In this document: positions 49,321 through 57,582 of the stretch, piece by piece
Layout: each line of letters starts with the position of its first letter
Position numbering within the stretch: position 1 is the stretch's first letter
Assembly (NCBI GenBank): GCA_963702105.1
Contig: OY969712.1
Coordinates: forward strand, 4,588,001 to 4,652,000
DNA: 64,000 nt
From: ZC4RG20 sp963702105
GTDB taxonomy: Bacteria; Pseudomonadota; Gammaproteobacteria; Steroidobacterales; Rariloculaceae
Direction of reading: 5' to 3'
Notes under the pieces: model-generated
Seen by the model: the letters and a program-made list of their open reading frames with translations, nothing else
What the model was told of the DNA's origin: nothing
Database searches by the model: none
Translations under genes and position numbers: made by a program

Positions 49321-50531
49321 GGCGCCGGGCCGGTGTAGACGGCGCGCGGCCGGATCAAGGCGCGCTCGCGCATCTGCTCGCGCGCGTGGGCGGCCCAGCC
49401 GATGCTGCGGCCGACCGCGAACAGCCCGATTCCGGCATAGGGCGGCAGCGCGAGGACCTTCGCGAGCACGGCCAGCGCGTAGTCCACGTTCGGATGAACG
49501 CCGACCGCCTCCTTGACGTAGGCCGGGACGCTGCGCGTCAGCAGCGTCTCGCCGAGCCGGGTTTCGATGGCTTCGAGCAGCATCGCGGCGCGCGGGTCGC
49601 CGTCTCGATAGATCGCGTGGCCGAAGCCGGCCAAGCGCTCGCCGGCCTCGGCCTGCTCGCGAATGCGCGCCATGGCGTCGCCCCGCGTCAGGCGCTCGAG
49701 CTGCCGGGCCGCGCGCGTCGTGGCGCCGCCGTGCAGCGGACCTTTGAGCGCCGCCAGGGCGGCGACCGTTCCTTCGTATAGGTTTGCGCCCGTCGAGACG
49801 GCGCAACGCAGTGTGAACGTCGAGGCGTTGAGCTCATGGTCGGCCATGAGAACCAGCGCGATTCGGACCAGGTCCCGGCCCTCCGGGCCGAGCGCCCATG
49901 CTTCGGCCAGCTGCGCATGGATGGGAGCCGGCGAAATCGGCCCGGCACCCACGATGGCGGCCAGCAGGCGGGTGATACGCGCGGCTGCGAGCGCGAGCCC
50001 GTGGTCTGTCTTGTTGAACGCCGCATCGTCACTGGCGCCCGCGAGCGCGAGCGCAGCCATGGATGTGTCGATCGGATGCGCGCTCGGGGCGGCCGCGGCG
50101 ACGGCGCGCACGAGGTCGGCGGCCTGCGGCAGGTTCTCCGGGGCAAACGCGTCGTAGTCCGCGGTCTGCCACAGCAGGCCGGCCGCCGTCTCGAGCGTCG
50201 CGTGGCGCGCGAGCTCCGTCGCCTCGACGCCCCGGTAATACAGCCGCCCGTCGGCGATGAGCGAGAGCCCCGAGGTCAGCACGGGCTGCCCGAGCAGGCC
50301 CGGGTAGCGGGCGGGCCTCTCGCCGCCCGCCGGCGGCGCGCGCCGCTCGCGCAGCGCCCTCACGTCCTCGGCCCGGTAGCGTTTCGCGCGCTCGCCCGGA
50401 ATGGGCTCGGAGCGCACGAGGCCGCGGCTCACATACGCATAGAGCGTCGCAGGCGAGACGCCGAGCTCGGCCGCGGCCTCGCGGGCGGAAAGATAGGGCG
50501 TCGCCTCGGGCACCGGAGTCGCGGATTTCAT
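49317..50531 (-). CDS. Citrate synthase family protein with N-terminal DNA-binding domain
   Basis: I start at ATG 50531; a TTG at 50549 would lie inside the operator-like palindrome. The 404-residue protein has a MerR-type helix-turn-helix at residues 14-65 (YLSAREAAAELGVSPATLYA), then a full citrate synthase domain with the catalytic set: A-D-H-E-L-N-A-S-T, G-P-L-H-G-G-A, G-F-G-H-A-I-Y and H-P-N-V-D-Y (His, His, Asp). So it may both condense oxaloacetate or a relative with an acyl-CoA and bind DNA. It is divergent from a second citrate synthase gene across 83 bases. A dual enzyme/regulator role is inference. Confidence 0.87.
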   Translation of the reverse strand: MKSATPVPEATPYLSAREAAAELGVSPATLYAYVSRGLVRSEPIPGERAKRYRAEDVRALRERRAPPAGGERPARYPGLLGQPVLTSGLSLIADGRLYYRGVEATELARHATLETAAGLLWQTADYDAFAPENLPQAADLVRAVAAAAPSAHPIDTSMAALALAGASDDAAFNKTDHGLALAAARITRLLAAIVGAGPISPAPIHAQLAEAWALGPEGRDLVRIALVLMADHELNASTFTLRCAVSTGANLYEGTVAALAALKGPLHGGATTRAARQLERLTRGDAMARIREQAEAGERLAGFGHAIYRDGDPRAAMLLEAIETRLGETLLTRSVPAYVKEAVGVHPNVDYALAVLAKVLALPPYAGIGLFAVGRSIGWAAHAREQMRERALIRPRAVYTGPAP

Positions 50532-50543
50532 ATTGACTAGCTT

Positions 50544-50557
50544 AATCAAGATTGATT
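50544..50557. promoter_or_regulatory. 14-bp palindrome between the two citrate synthase genes
   Basis: AATCAA-GA-TTGATT is a perfect palindrome in the 83-base divergent promoter region, 13 bases before the ATG of the DNA-binding citrate synthase. It stands out as AT-rich in a GC-rich region and suits a MerR- or HTH-type dimer. Confidence 0.5.
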
Positions 50558-50614
50558 GGACATGGAACCGGCCTCAGACTGTCGGCCCCGGAGACGAGAT
50601 TCGGAGGGAAGCAG

Positions 50615-51715
50615 ATGAGCAAGGACAATGATCGGGTCGTCGCGGCCGGCCTCGAGGGCGTCGCGGCGGCGGAGACCGCGCTCAGCGACGTAGACGGCGC
50701 CGCCGGCCGGCTCATTCTGTGCGGCGAGGACCTTGCGACGTTCGCGGCTCGACACGATTTCGAAAGTGCGGCAGCCGCGTTCTGGGGCGCGGCGGAAGCC
50801 CGCGCGCCGGTTTCGGCCGACGCCGTTCGCACCGCGCTCGGCGAGGCTCGGGAGGCGGCGTTCGCACGCTTCGAGACGCTGGCCGCCGCGGCCCGCGGAC
50901 TCACGCTTTCGGAAGGCCTGCGCCTCGGCCTCGCCGCGCTGCACGCCGGCGGCTCCGAAGCGCGCTTCGCCGTGACGGGCGCCGTCCCCGTGCTCGTCGC
51001 GAACCTCGCGAGGCTTACGCAGGGCTTGCCTCCCGTCGCCCCGCGCCGCACCTCGGGGCACGTCGCCGACTTCCTGCGGATGCTGGGCGACGCGGAGCCG
51101 GATGCGGCCTCGGTCGAGGCGCTAACGAGCTATCTGCTCACGGTCATGGACCACGGCATGAACGCTTCGACCTTCACGGCGCGCGTCATTGCCTCGACGC
51201 GCGCCGATCTCATCTCGGCCGCCGTCGGCGCCTACGCCGCGCTGACGGGGCCGCTGCACGGCGGTGCGCCCGAACCCGTGCTCGAAATGCTCGACGCGAT
51301 CGGGCGACCCGAGCGCGCAAGCGCGTGGATCGAAGCGGCGCTCACGCGCGGCGAGCGCATCATGGGTTTCGGCCACCGCGTCTACCGCGTCAGGGACCCG
51401 CGCGCGGACGTGCTCAAGGGCGTTCTCGAGAAGCTCGGCGATGCCGACGGCCGGCTCGCGCTCGGCCGCGCCGTCGAGGCGGCCGCGCTGGAAGCGCTGC
51501 GGCGGCACAAGCCGGAGCGCAAGCTCGAGACGAACGTCGAGTTCTACACGGCCATGCTGCTCGACGCGCTCGGCATGCCGCGCGCCGCCTTCACGCCGAT
51601 CTTCGCGATGGGCCGCGTCGTCGGCTGGCTCGCCCATGCGATGGAGCAGCAGCGAACCGGAAGGTTGATCCGCCCGGCATCGGTCTACACGGGGGCGCGT
51701 CCGCTCGCGGCGTGA
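50615..51715 (+). CDS. Citrate synthase (second, without DNA-binding domain)
   Basis: I start at ATG 50615 after GGAGGGAA. The 366-residue protein is a small-type citrate/methylcitrate synthase: M-D-H-G-M-N-A-S-T near residue 185, G-P-L-H-G-G-A near 222, G-F-G-H-R-V-Y near 252 and T-N-V-E-F-Y near 308, where the catalytic Asp position is Glu, as in some CitA-like members. The N-terminal 60 residues are divergent (Ala-rich) and the usual CS opening is weak. It is paired with the divergent DNA-binding homologue, which may regulate it. Confidence 0.87.
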   Translation: MSKDNDRVVAAGLEGVAAAETALSDVDGAAGRLILCGEDLATFAARHDFESAAAAFWGAAEARAPVSADAVRTALGEAREAAFARFETLAAAARGLTLSEGLRLGLAALHAGGSEARFAVTGAVPVLVANLARLTQGLPPVAPRRTSGHVADFLRMLGDAEPDAASVEALTSYLLTVMDHGMNASTFTARVIASTRADLISAAVGAYAALTGPLHGGAPEPVLEMLDAIGRPERASAWIEAALTRGERIMGFGHRVYRVRDPRADVLKGVLEKLGDADGRLALGRAVEAAALEALRRHKPERKLETNVEFYTAMLLDALGMPRAAFTPIFAMGRVVGWLAHAMEQQRTGRLIRPASVYTGARPLAA

Positions 51716-51752
51716 GGCGGGCGCTGATTGCGGAATCTCCCTATTCAATCGG

Positions 51753-51787
51753 CGGCTTCGCGGCCCGAAAATAGGGCCGCGAAGCCG
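51753..51787 (+). promoter_or_regulatory. Perfect 14-bp hairpin abutting the GST start codon
   Basis: CGGCTTCGCGGCCC (51753-51766) and its exact complement (51774-51787) flank a 7-base loop GAAAATA. The right arm ends on the base before ATG 51788, so any ribosome site would be buried. It is also 37 bases after the citrate synthase stop and may act as its terminator, though it lacks a T-run. Confidence 0.55.
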
Positions 51788-52615
51788 ATGGCCACGAACA
51801 ACCGCATCACGCTTTACGATCTACAGCTCGCCTCCGGCTGCACGATAAGCCCTTTCGTCTGGGCGACGAAATACGCGCTCGCTCACAAGGGCTTCGATGT
51901 GGACACCGTGCCCGGAGGCTTTACTGGGATTTTCGAGCGCACGGGCGGCCGCTCCGAGCGGCTGCCCGTGATCGTAGACGACGGCGAATGGGTGCTCGAC
52001 AGCTGGCGGATCGCCGAATACCTCGACGAGAAGTACCCGGAGCGGCCGACGCTGATCGGCGATCCCTGCGTGGCGGTGCTGACAAAGTTCCTCGAGGGCT
52101 GGCTCTGGCGCACGGCCGTCTCGCCCTGGTTCCGCTGCTTCATCGTGGACTACCGGGATCTCTCGCTGCCCGAGGATCACGACTACGTCATGCGCTCGCG
52201 CGAGAACATGCTCGGCGCGAGGCTCGAGGAGGTGCAGGCCGGCCGCGAAGACCGGCTCCCGCTCGTGCCGCCCGCGCTCGAACCGTTCCGGCAACTGCTT
52301 CGGGAGAACGCGTGGCTCGGCGGCGCCAAGCCCAACTACGCCGACTACCGGGCGCTCGGGCAGTTTCTCTGGGCCGCGTCCGTCGCGACGACGCCGCCTC
52401 TTCCGGAGGACGACCCGCTGCGCGACTGGCTCGACCGCGGCTTCGACCTGTACGGAGGTCTCGGTCGCCACCCCGGCATGCACACGCTGTTCGGGTTGAA
52501 GCGCCGGGCCGGGGACCCTGCACCCTTCAGCAAGGCGGCACCCGCAGGCGGGCTCGCGAGCCGCAATACGGGGCCGAGGTCGACGCGTGCCGAGACGCAG
52601 CGGATAAGCCAGTGA
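51788..52615 (+). CDS. Glutathione S-transferase family protein
   Basis: I start at ATG 51788; the open frame extends 20 codons up through the hairpin. The 275-residue protein has a thioredoxin-like N-terminal domain (ITLYDLQLASGCTISPFVWA, R-L-P-V-I-V-D-D-G, then W-V-L-D-S-W-R-I-A-E-Y-L-D near residue 60, the glutathione-contact DS pair) and an alpha-helical C-terminal domain with N-Y-A-D-Y near residue 183. S-G-C-T-I-S-P may supply the catalytic residue. It resembles bacterial beta/zeta-like GSTs acting on aromatic compounds. The C-terminal 30 residues are low-complexity. Confidence 0.85.
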   Translation: MATNNRITLYDLQLASGCTISPFVWATKYALAHKGFDVDTVPGGFTGIFERTGGRSERLPVIVDDGEWVLDSWRIAEYLDEKYPERPTLIGDPCVAVLTKFLEGWLWRTAVSPWFRCFIVDYRDLSLPEDHDYVMRSRENMLGARLEEVQAGREDRLPLVPPALEPFRQLLRENAWLGGAKPNYADYRALGQFLWAASVATTPPLPEDDPLRDWLDRGFDLYGGLGRHPGMHTLFGLKRRAGDPAPFSKAAPAGGLASRNTGPRSTRAETQRISQ

Positions 52616-52640
52616 CAGACCGTAAGCCAGTGACGGACCG
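52605..52640. repeat. 18-bp tandem duplication over the GST stop codon
   Basis: TAAGCCAGTGACAGACCG (52605-52622) is repeated with one change (A to G) at 52623-52640. The GST stop TGA is in the first copy, and the second repeats it in frame. Confidence 0.88.
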
Positions 52641-52679
52641 CGTTTTGTTCTACTCCGTGGAATCGCTATCCTGTAAGCC

Positions 52680-53864
52680 ATGCTGAACCATCCACTCATC
52701 TCCTGCGACGATCATCTCGACCTGAACACGCTGCCCGCGGACCTGTGGACGAGCCGCCTGCCGAGCTCGATGCGGGGCCGCGCGCCCCACGTCGAGGAGC
52801 GCGACGGCCGCGCGTTCTGGATCTGCGAGGGCGAGAATTGGGGCGCATGGTGGGGCGCGGGCTCGGGCCCCAAGGGCCCGAAGCCCGTATTTACCGCGCT
52901 CGACCGCGGCGGCATCAGCGACTTCAGCGAGCGGCGCCCGGGCGTGCCCGAGCTGCGGCTCGAGGACATGGACCGCGACGGCGTGCACGCGCAGGTCATC
53001 TTCGGCCCCGTCACCTCGATCAAGAGCGGCGACACGGCGTTTCGGGACGCGTGCTACCGGGTCTACAACGAGTGGCTCGAGGAGTACTGCGCGGTCGCAC
53101 CCGACCGGTTCCTGGGCGTGCCGATGCTGCCGCCCACGCCCGAGTCCGCGCTCGAAGAGATGCGCCGGCTCGCCGACAAAGGCGCGTTCAAGCAGGCCAA
53201 CCTGCAGATCGCCGTCACGGACCCGCCCATTCGCGATCCGCGCTGGGAGCCGCTGCTCGAGCTCATGGAGAGCACCGGCACGGTCCTCGCCTTCCACGTC
53301 ACCGTCTTCGCAAAGTCGCTGCTCGCGTTCGATCCGCTCAAGGGCAGCCCCGGCGCGACGTTCCTGCACGCCAAGAGCTTCGTCGAGCAGTTCCTCGATC
53401 CGTTCGTGGATCTGTTCGCCTACGGTATTCTCGAGCGGCATCCCGGGCTCAAGTTCGTCATGGCCGAATCCGGCGCGGGCTGGCTGCCCTGGCTCGTCGA
53501 GGAGCTCGACTACCGCCATTGGCGGCTTTGGGAGGCCGAGGAGTACTGGCGCGACAAGGGCGGCATTCCGCTCGCGCACAAGCCCTCGGAGCTCTTCAAG
53601 CGGCAGATCTACACGACGTTCCAGCAGAGCCCCGTCACGATGCGGCTGCTCGAGTTCTATGGCGACAACCTGCTGTGGGCGTCGGATTACCCGCATCCGG
53701 ACAGCATCTGGCCGAACTCGCGCCGCACGATCCAAGAGACGATGGGGCATTTGCCGGTCGAGACGGTCCGCAAGATCACGTACGAGAATGCGGCGAAGCT
53801 CTACGGCCTCGACGCGGGGGGCGCCGGGCGGCGGGCGGGCGCGCAGGCGCGGACGGGGGCATAG
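52680..53864 (+). CDS. Amidohydrolase family protein (amidohydrolase 2 / ACMSD-like)
   Basis: The 394-residue protein has a TIM-barrel metal-hydrolase layout: D-D-H-L-D-L near residue 11 (replacing the usual HxH), V-I-F-G-P near 102, A-F-H-V-T-V near 206 (metal His) and W-A-S-D-Y-P-H-P-D-S near 337 (metal Asp). Members include aminocarboxymuconate-semialdehyde decarboxylase and several aromatic-ring decarboxylases and hydrolases. It has no signal peptide. It lies 64 bases after the GST gene on the same strand and may act with it in breakdown of an aromatic compound, but the substrate is not evident. Confidence 0.85.
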   Translation: MLNHPLISCDDHLDLNTLPADLWTSRLPSSMRGRAPHVEERDGRAFWICEGENWGAWWGAGSGPKGPKPVFTALDRGGISDFSERRPGVPELRLEDMDRDGVHAQVIFGPVTSIKSGDTAFRDACYRVYNEWLEEYCAVAPDRFLGVPMLPPTPESALEEMRRLADKGAFKQANLQIAVTDPPIRDPRWEPLLELMESTGTVLAFHVTVFAKSLLAFDPLKGSPGATFLHAKSFVEQFLDPFVDLFAYGILERHPGLKFVMAESGAGWLPWLVEELDYRHWRLWEAEEYWRDKGGIPLAHKPSELFKRQIYTTFQQSPVTMRLLEFYGDNLLWASDYPHPDSIWPNSRRTIQETMGHLPVETVRKITYENAAKLYGLDAGGAGRRAGAQARTGA

Positions 53865-53913
53865 TCCTCCGTCGGCGCGCGGGCTCGGGCGTACCTCCTC
53901 GCGCCCACCTCTT

Positions 53914-54630
53914 ATGAAGCGCGTCTTTCTCGCGGGCGCCAGCGGCGTCATCGGGCGCAGGCTCCTACCCCTGCTGGCGGCTGATGGATGGGTCGTGTTC
54001 GGCACGACTCGGTCGGCGGCCAACGCGGACGATCTCCGCGCCTTGGGCGCGACGCCCGTCGTCGTCGACGTTTTCGATGCGCCCGCGCTCGAACGCGCCT
54101 TGGCCGACGCGCGCCCGCAAGTCGTCGTCCATCAACTTACCGATCTGCCGGACGGCCTGGACCCTGCGCGAATCGCCGAGGCGCTCCCGCGCAACGCCCG
54201 CATCCGCGACCTCGGCACGCGCAATCTCGTCGCCGCCGCCGTCGCTGCCGGAGCGCGGCGGCTCGTCGCGCAGAGCATCGCGTTCGCGTACGCACCGGGC
54301 GAGAAGCCCTATCGCGAGGACGCGCCGCTCAACGTCCAGGCGGCGGGGACCGCCGGGATCACGGCGCGCGGGGTCGAGAGCCTGGAGCGGCAAGTGCTCG
54401 AGGCGCCGCTCGAAGCCATCGTGCTTCGGTACGGGCGGCTGTACGGGCCGGGGACGGGCGTCGCTCGGCCGCCCGAAGGCGGCCCGCTGCACGTCGATGC
54501 GGCGGCCCATGCAGCGCTGCTCGCGATGACTCGCGGGTCGCGGGGCGTTTACAACGTGGCCGAGGAGGACGGCACGGTGGCGAGCGAGAAGGCGCGGGCG
54601 GAGCTCGGGTGGCGGTCCATCGAGTCATGA
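53914..54630 (+). CDS. NAD-dependent epimerase/dehydratase family protein
   Basis: I start at ATG 53914 (MKRVFLAGASGVIGRRL). The 238-residue protein has the extended-SDR NAD(P)-binding motif G-A-S-G-V-I-G near residue 8 and D-V-F-D-A near 57. It lacks a clear catalytic Y-x3-K, is shorter than UDP-sugar epimerases, and ends in E-L-G-W-R. It is closest in layout to atypical SDRs that act as NmrA-like sensors or reductases. It follows the amidohydrolase by 49 bases in the same orientation. Confidence 0.78.
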   Translation: MKRVFLAGASGVIGRRLLPLLAADGWVVFGTTRSAANADDLRALGATPVVVDVFDAPALERALADARPQVVVHQLTDLPDGLDPARIAEALPRNARIRDLGTRNLVAAAVAAGARRLVAQSIAFAYAPGEKPYREDAPLNVQAAGTAGITARGVESLERQVLEAPLEAIVLRYGRLYGPGTGVARPPEGGPLHVDAAAHAALLAMTRGSRGVYNVAEEDGTVASEKARAELGWRSIES

Positions 54631-54654
54631 CCTGCGGGCCGCGGGCCGAAAGCG

Positions 54655-55713
54655 TCACGGCTTCCGGGGCGCGAGCGGGCGCGGCGCCGGCGGGGCCGCC
54701 GCGGGGCGGAACGGCGCGGGCCGGAGCGCGAAGTAGATTGGGGTCGGCGAGAGCCGGCCATCCTGGCCGTGGAAACGGACTCTTCCCGGCCATGCCGATG
54801 CGAGCTCGGTCCTGAGCCTCCGCGCGGTTTCGCTCCATGCCCTGCGATCCGCCCGCGAGTAGAAGCCGATTGAGACGCCGCCGCCCGTCGAGGCGGCCCT
54901 GTAGCCTTGGTCGGCCCAGCGCACCTCATTGACCTCGATGTTCAGCACGTCCCGTCGGCAGAGGCTCAGGTACAGCAGCCGGCCATCCTGGCGGTCCGCG
55001 CTGTTGCCGCGAAAGAAATAGCCGTTGCGACGGCCGAAATCTGCGAAGAAGTGCACGAGCCGGGGCCACTCCTCGTGCCCGAGGTCGAGGTCCATGATGA
55101 GCCTTACTGGGCCGAAGCTCGCGGAGCCATGACAGGAAGTATCCTGCTTGGTCGTCGGCACCGAGAGCACGCGCGCCGTCGCAAGGAGTGCGAGCGTGAA
55201 CGCGAGGCCCGGCCGCAGCGCGTCCGACCCGCGGCGGGCGCCGCAGGGACCGGGTGGATCGCCGGCCCGCCGGGGCGCGCCGCCGACCCCATGCAGCACG
55301 AGACGGAATGCACCCGCGCCCGCGGCCCCGAGTATCCCGAGCTGAATCAGCGTCCGCAGATGTTCGAGCCAGCCGGCGGCCGTCGGGATGCCGGAGACGA
55401 CGGTCGCGACACCGCCCGATGCCTTGTCGACGCCGATCGCCAGATCGGACAGCACGATGACGAGCGTGATCGGCATCGCGCCCACGAAAAAACCGCCGGC
55501 GAGGCTCCACCAGAAGGACTCGCGGCGCGCCGCCCTTAGACCGAGATAAGCCGGGAGGCCCAGAAAAACCGCGTGGGCCAAGGCCACCGCGAAGACCCAG
55601 GATACGAGCCGCGGCCCGACCGCGAGGGCGAACAGACCCGCCACGGCGAGCGCCGCGCCGAGCAGCGCGCTCGCATAGCGGGCAAACACGATCGCGTCGT
55701 TGAGCGGCTGCAT
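54655..55713 (-). CDS. Membrane protein of unknown function
   Basis: The 352-residue protein has about five membrane spans in residues 10-190 (AVAGLFALAVGPRLVSWVFA, GFFVGAMPITLVIVLSDL and others), then a soluble C-terminal domain of about 150 residues with F-G-P-V-R-L-I-M-D-L-D-L-G and D-V-L-N-I-E-V-N-E-V-R-W. The tail is Pro/Ala-rich. I recognise no family. It is convergent with the epimerase-like gene and divergent from the MFS pump. Confidence 0.65.
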   Translation of the reverse strand: MQPLNDAIVFARYASALLGAALAVAGLFALAVGPRLVSWVFAVALAHAVFLGLPAYLGLRAARRESFWWSLAGGFFVGAMPITLVIVLSDLAIGVDKASGGVATVVSGIPTAAGWLEHLRTLIQLGILGAAGAGAFRLVLHGVGGAPRRAGDPPGPCGARRGSDALRPGLAFTLALLATARVLSVPTTKQDTSCHGSASFGPVRLIMDLDLGHEEWPRLVHFFADFGRRNGYFFRGNSADRQDGRLLYLSLCRRDVLNIEVNEVRWADQGYRAASTGGGVSIGFYSRADRRAWSETARRLRTELASAWPGRVRFHGQDGRLSPTPIYFALRPAPFRPAAAPPAPRPLAPRKP

Positions 55714-55903
55714 CAGGTCCGGCTCCTCGAAGGGTCGCTCGCGGACATCTTCTCACGTCGCTCCGTCCCGATCACTTAGCGGTCCGAGCCCGCGCCGGAC
55801 GGTCGCCGCAGCGCGATCCGCAGAGGGGATGCCTGCGGCTACCGCGCGAGCGCCGCCTGTGGCATACAGTACGGCCCGAATTCGCGCGGCCGAGAACGAC
55901 CCG

Positions 55904-57454
55904 ATGACTGCAGAGACGACTTCACAGGCGACTTCAGAGATGACTTCAGAGATGACTTTAGAGACGAGCGAAATGGCCGCGTCGGAGGGCTCGGCCGGCT
56001 CTGCGGCGCCCGGTGCGGAGCGGACGCGCCGTCGCAACCGCCTCGTCATCAATCTCCTGCTGGTCTCTGCCTTCGTCGTGATTCTCAACGAGACCATCAT
56101 GAACGTGGCGCTGCCGCGGCTCATGACGAGCCTGCACGCCTCGGCGACGGCCGTGCAGTGGCTCACGACGGCGTTCTTGCTCACGACAGCGGTCGTGATT
56201 CCGGTCACCGGCTTCCTGCTCCAGCGCCTGCGCACGCGGCCGATTTTCATCGCCGCGATGTCGTTGTTCAGTCTCGGAACCCTTTTGGCGGCCCTTTCGC
56301 CGGGGCTGGTCCCGCTCGTCTTCGCGCGCATCGTCCAGGCTTCCGGCACCGCGATCATGATGCCGCTGCTCATGACGACGGTCATGACGCTCGTGCCGCC
56401 GGAATCGCGCGGCAAGACCATGGGGAACATCATGATAGTGATCTCCGTCGCACCCGCGCTCGGCCCCACCATATCGGGTCTGGTGCTGAACTTTCTTCCT
56501 TGGCGCTGGCTCTTCATCCTCGTGCTGCCGATCGCGCTCGGGGCGCTCGCCCTCGGCGCGCGCCGCATCGAGAACGTCACGACGCAGCGCTACGCGCCGC
56601 TGGACCTCGTCTCCGTCGTTCTCTCGGCCTTCGCCTTCGGCGGGGCCGTCTACGGCATCAGCGCGATCGGCGCCGCGGGTGCCGGTGCCGCGCCGGCCAG
56701 CGTGCCGCTCGGCATCGGCGCCTCGGCCATGCTCGCGTTCGTGCTGCGCCAGATCGGGCTGCAGAAGCGCGACGGCGCACTGCTCGATCTGCGGACGTTC
56801 AGCTCGCGCAACTTCACGGTCTCCGTGCTGCTCATGTCGATCATGATGATGTCGCTGTTCGGCACCGTGATTCTGCTGCCCATCTACCTGCAGAACGTGC
56901 GCGGCCTTACGACGCTGCAGACCGGGCTCCTTCTGTTGCCCGGCGGGCTGCTCATGGGCCTGCTCGGGCCCTACGTCGGGCGGCTCTACGACCGCCTCGG
57001 GCCGACGCCGCTGCTCGTGCCCGGCGTCGCCGTCGCGAGCCTAGTGCTTTGGGCCATGACGCTGCTCGGCACCTCCACCTCGATCGGCGCGATTCTTGCC
57101 GGCCACATCGTGATCAGCATCGGCTTCGCTTTCATGTTCACGCCGCTCTTTACCGTGAGCCTGTCGTCCGTGCGCCCCGAGCTCTACTCGCACGGCAGCG
57201 CCGTGCTCGGGTCGATTCAGCAGGTCGCGGCTGCGGCGGGCGTCGCGCTGTTCGTCACGCTGATGTCGGCGCGGGCGGCGAAGCTCGGCGCGGGCGGGCT
57301 CGCGTCCGTCGAAGCGCTCGCGGGCGGGGTCCGGGCGGCGTTTCTGTGCGGCGCGGTGCTGTCGCTGTTCGCGGTCGCGTGCGCGTTTTTCGTGCGCGGG
57401 CCCGGCGCGGGCGTCGCGAGCGCGGGGCCCGAGGGCGCGGGCACCGACAGGTAG
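55904..57454 (+). CDS. MFS multidrug-efflux-type transporter (DHA2, 14 spans)
   Basis: I start at ATG 55904; the longer open frame upstream is not MFS-like. The 516-residue protein begins with about 45 polar residues made of short repeats (T-S-E-M), then 14 membrane spans. DHA2 hallmarks are the first-span motif L-N-E-T-I-M-N-V-A-L-P near residue 60, W-L-T-T-A-F-L-L near 85, R-I-V-Q-A-S-G-T-A-I-M-M-P near 145 and motif C-like G-P-T-I-S-G near 187. It probably exports drugs or lipophilic metabolites using the proton gradient. It has no adjacent TetR-type regulator or membrane-fusion partner. Confidence 0.88.
   Translation: MTAETTSQATSEMTSEMTLETSEMAASEGSAGSAAPGAERTRRRNRLVINLLLVSAFVVILNETIMNVALPRLMTSLHASATAVQWLTTAFLLTTAVVIPVTGFLLQRLRTRPIFIAAMSLFSLGTLLAALSPGLVPLVFARIVQASGTAIMMPLLMTTVMTLVPPESRGKTMGNIMIVISVAPALGPTISGLVLNFLPWRWLFILVLPIALGALALGARRIENVTTQRYAPLDLVSVVLSAFAFGGAVYGISAIGAAGAGAAPASVPLGIGASAMLAFVLRQIGLQKRDGALLDLRTFSSRNFTVSVLLMSIMMMSLFGTVILLPIYLQNVRGLTTLQTGLLLLPGGLLMGLLGPYVGRLYDRLGPTPLLVPGVAVASLVLWAMTLLGTSTSIGAILAGHIVISIGFAFMFTPLFTVSLSSVRPELYSHGSAVLGSIQQVAAAAGVALFVTLMSARAAKLGAGGLASVEALAGGVRAAFLCGAVLSLFAVACAFFVRGPGAGVASAGPEGAGTDR
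55918..55965 (+). repeat. Four 12-bp coding repeats in the MFS N-terminus
   Basis: Units of GACTTCAGAGAT and close variants run four times in frame, encoding T-S-Q-A, T-S-E-M, T-S-E-M and T-L-E-T in the cytoplasmic tail. Slippage could change the count without breaking the frame. Confidence 0.8.
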
Positions 57455-57517
57455 CGGACGGATGATTTGCGTGTGCCGGGATGCGGTCTCGGCAGCGAGA
57501 TCGTCCGCGCTCGGGCG

Positions 57518-57553
57518 TTGAATTGCGGGCGGGAACTGGATATAATTCCAGTT
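57518..57553 (+). promoter_or_regulatory. Near-consensus sigma-70 promoter with palindromic operator
   Basis: TTGAAT (57518-57523), a 17-base spacer and a perfect TATAAT (57541-57546) lie 30 bases before the ATG of the decayed HNH gene. The -10 box is flanked by AACTGGA (57534-57540) and its complement TCCAGTT (57547-57553), an operator laid exactly over it. Confidence 0.75.
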
Positions 57554-57582
57554 ACAGAAAGGACGCGAATCGGGAGAAGTCC

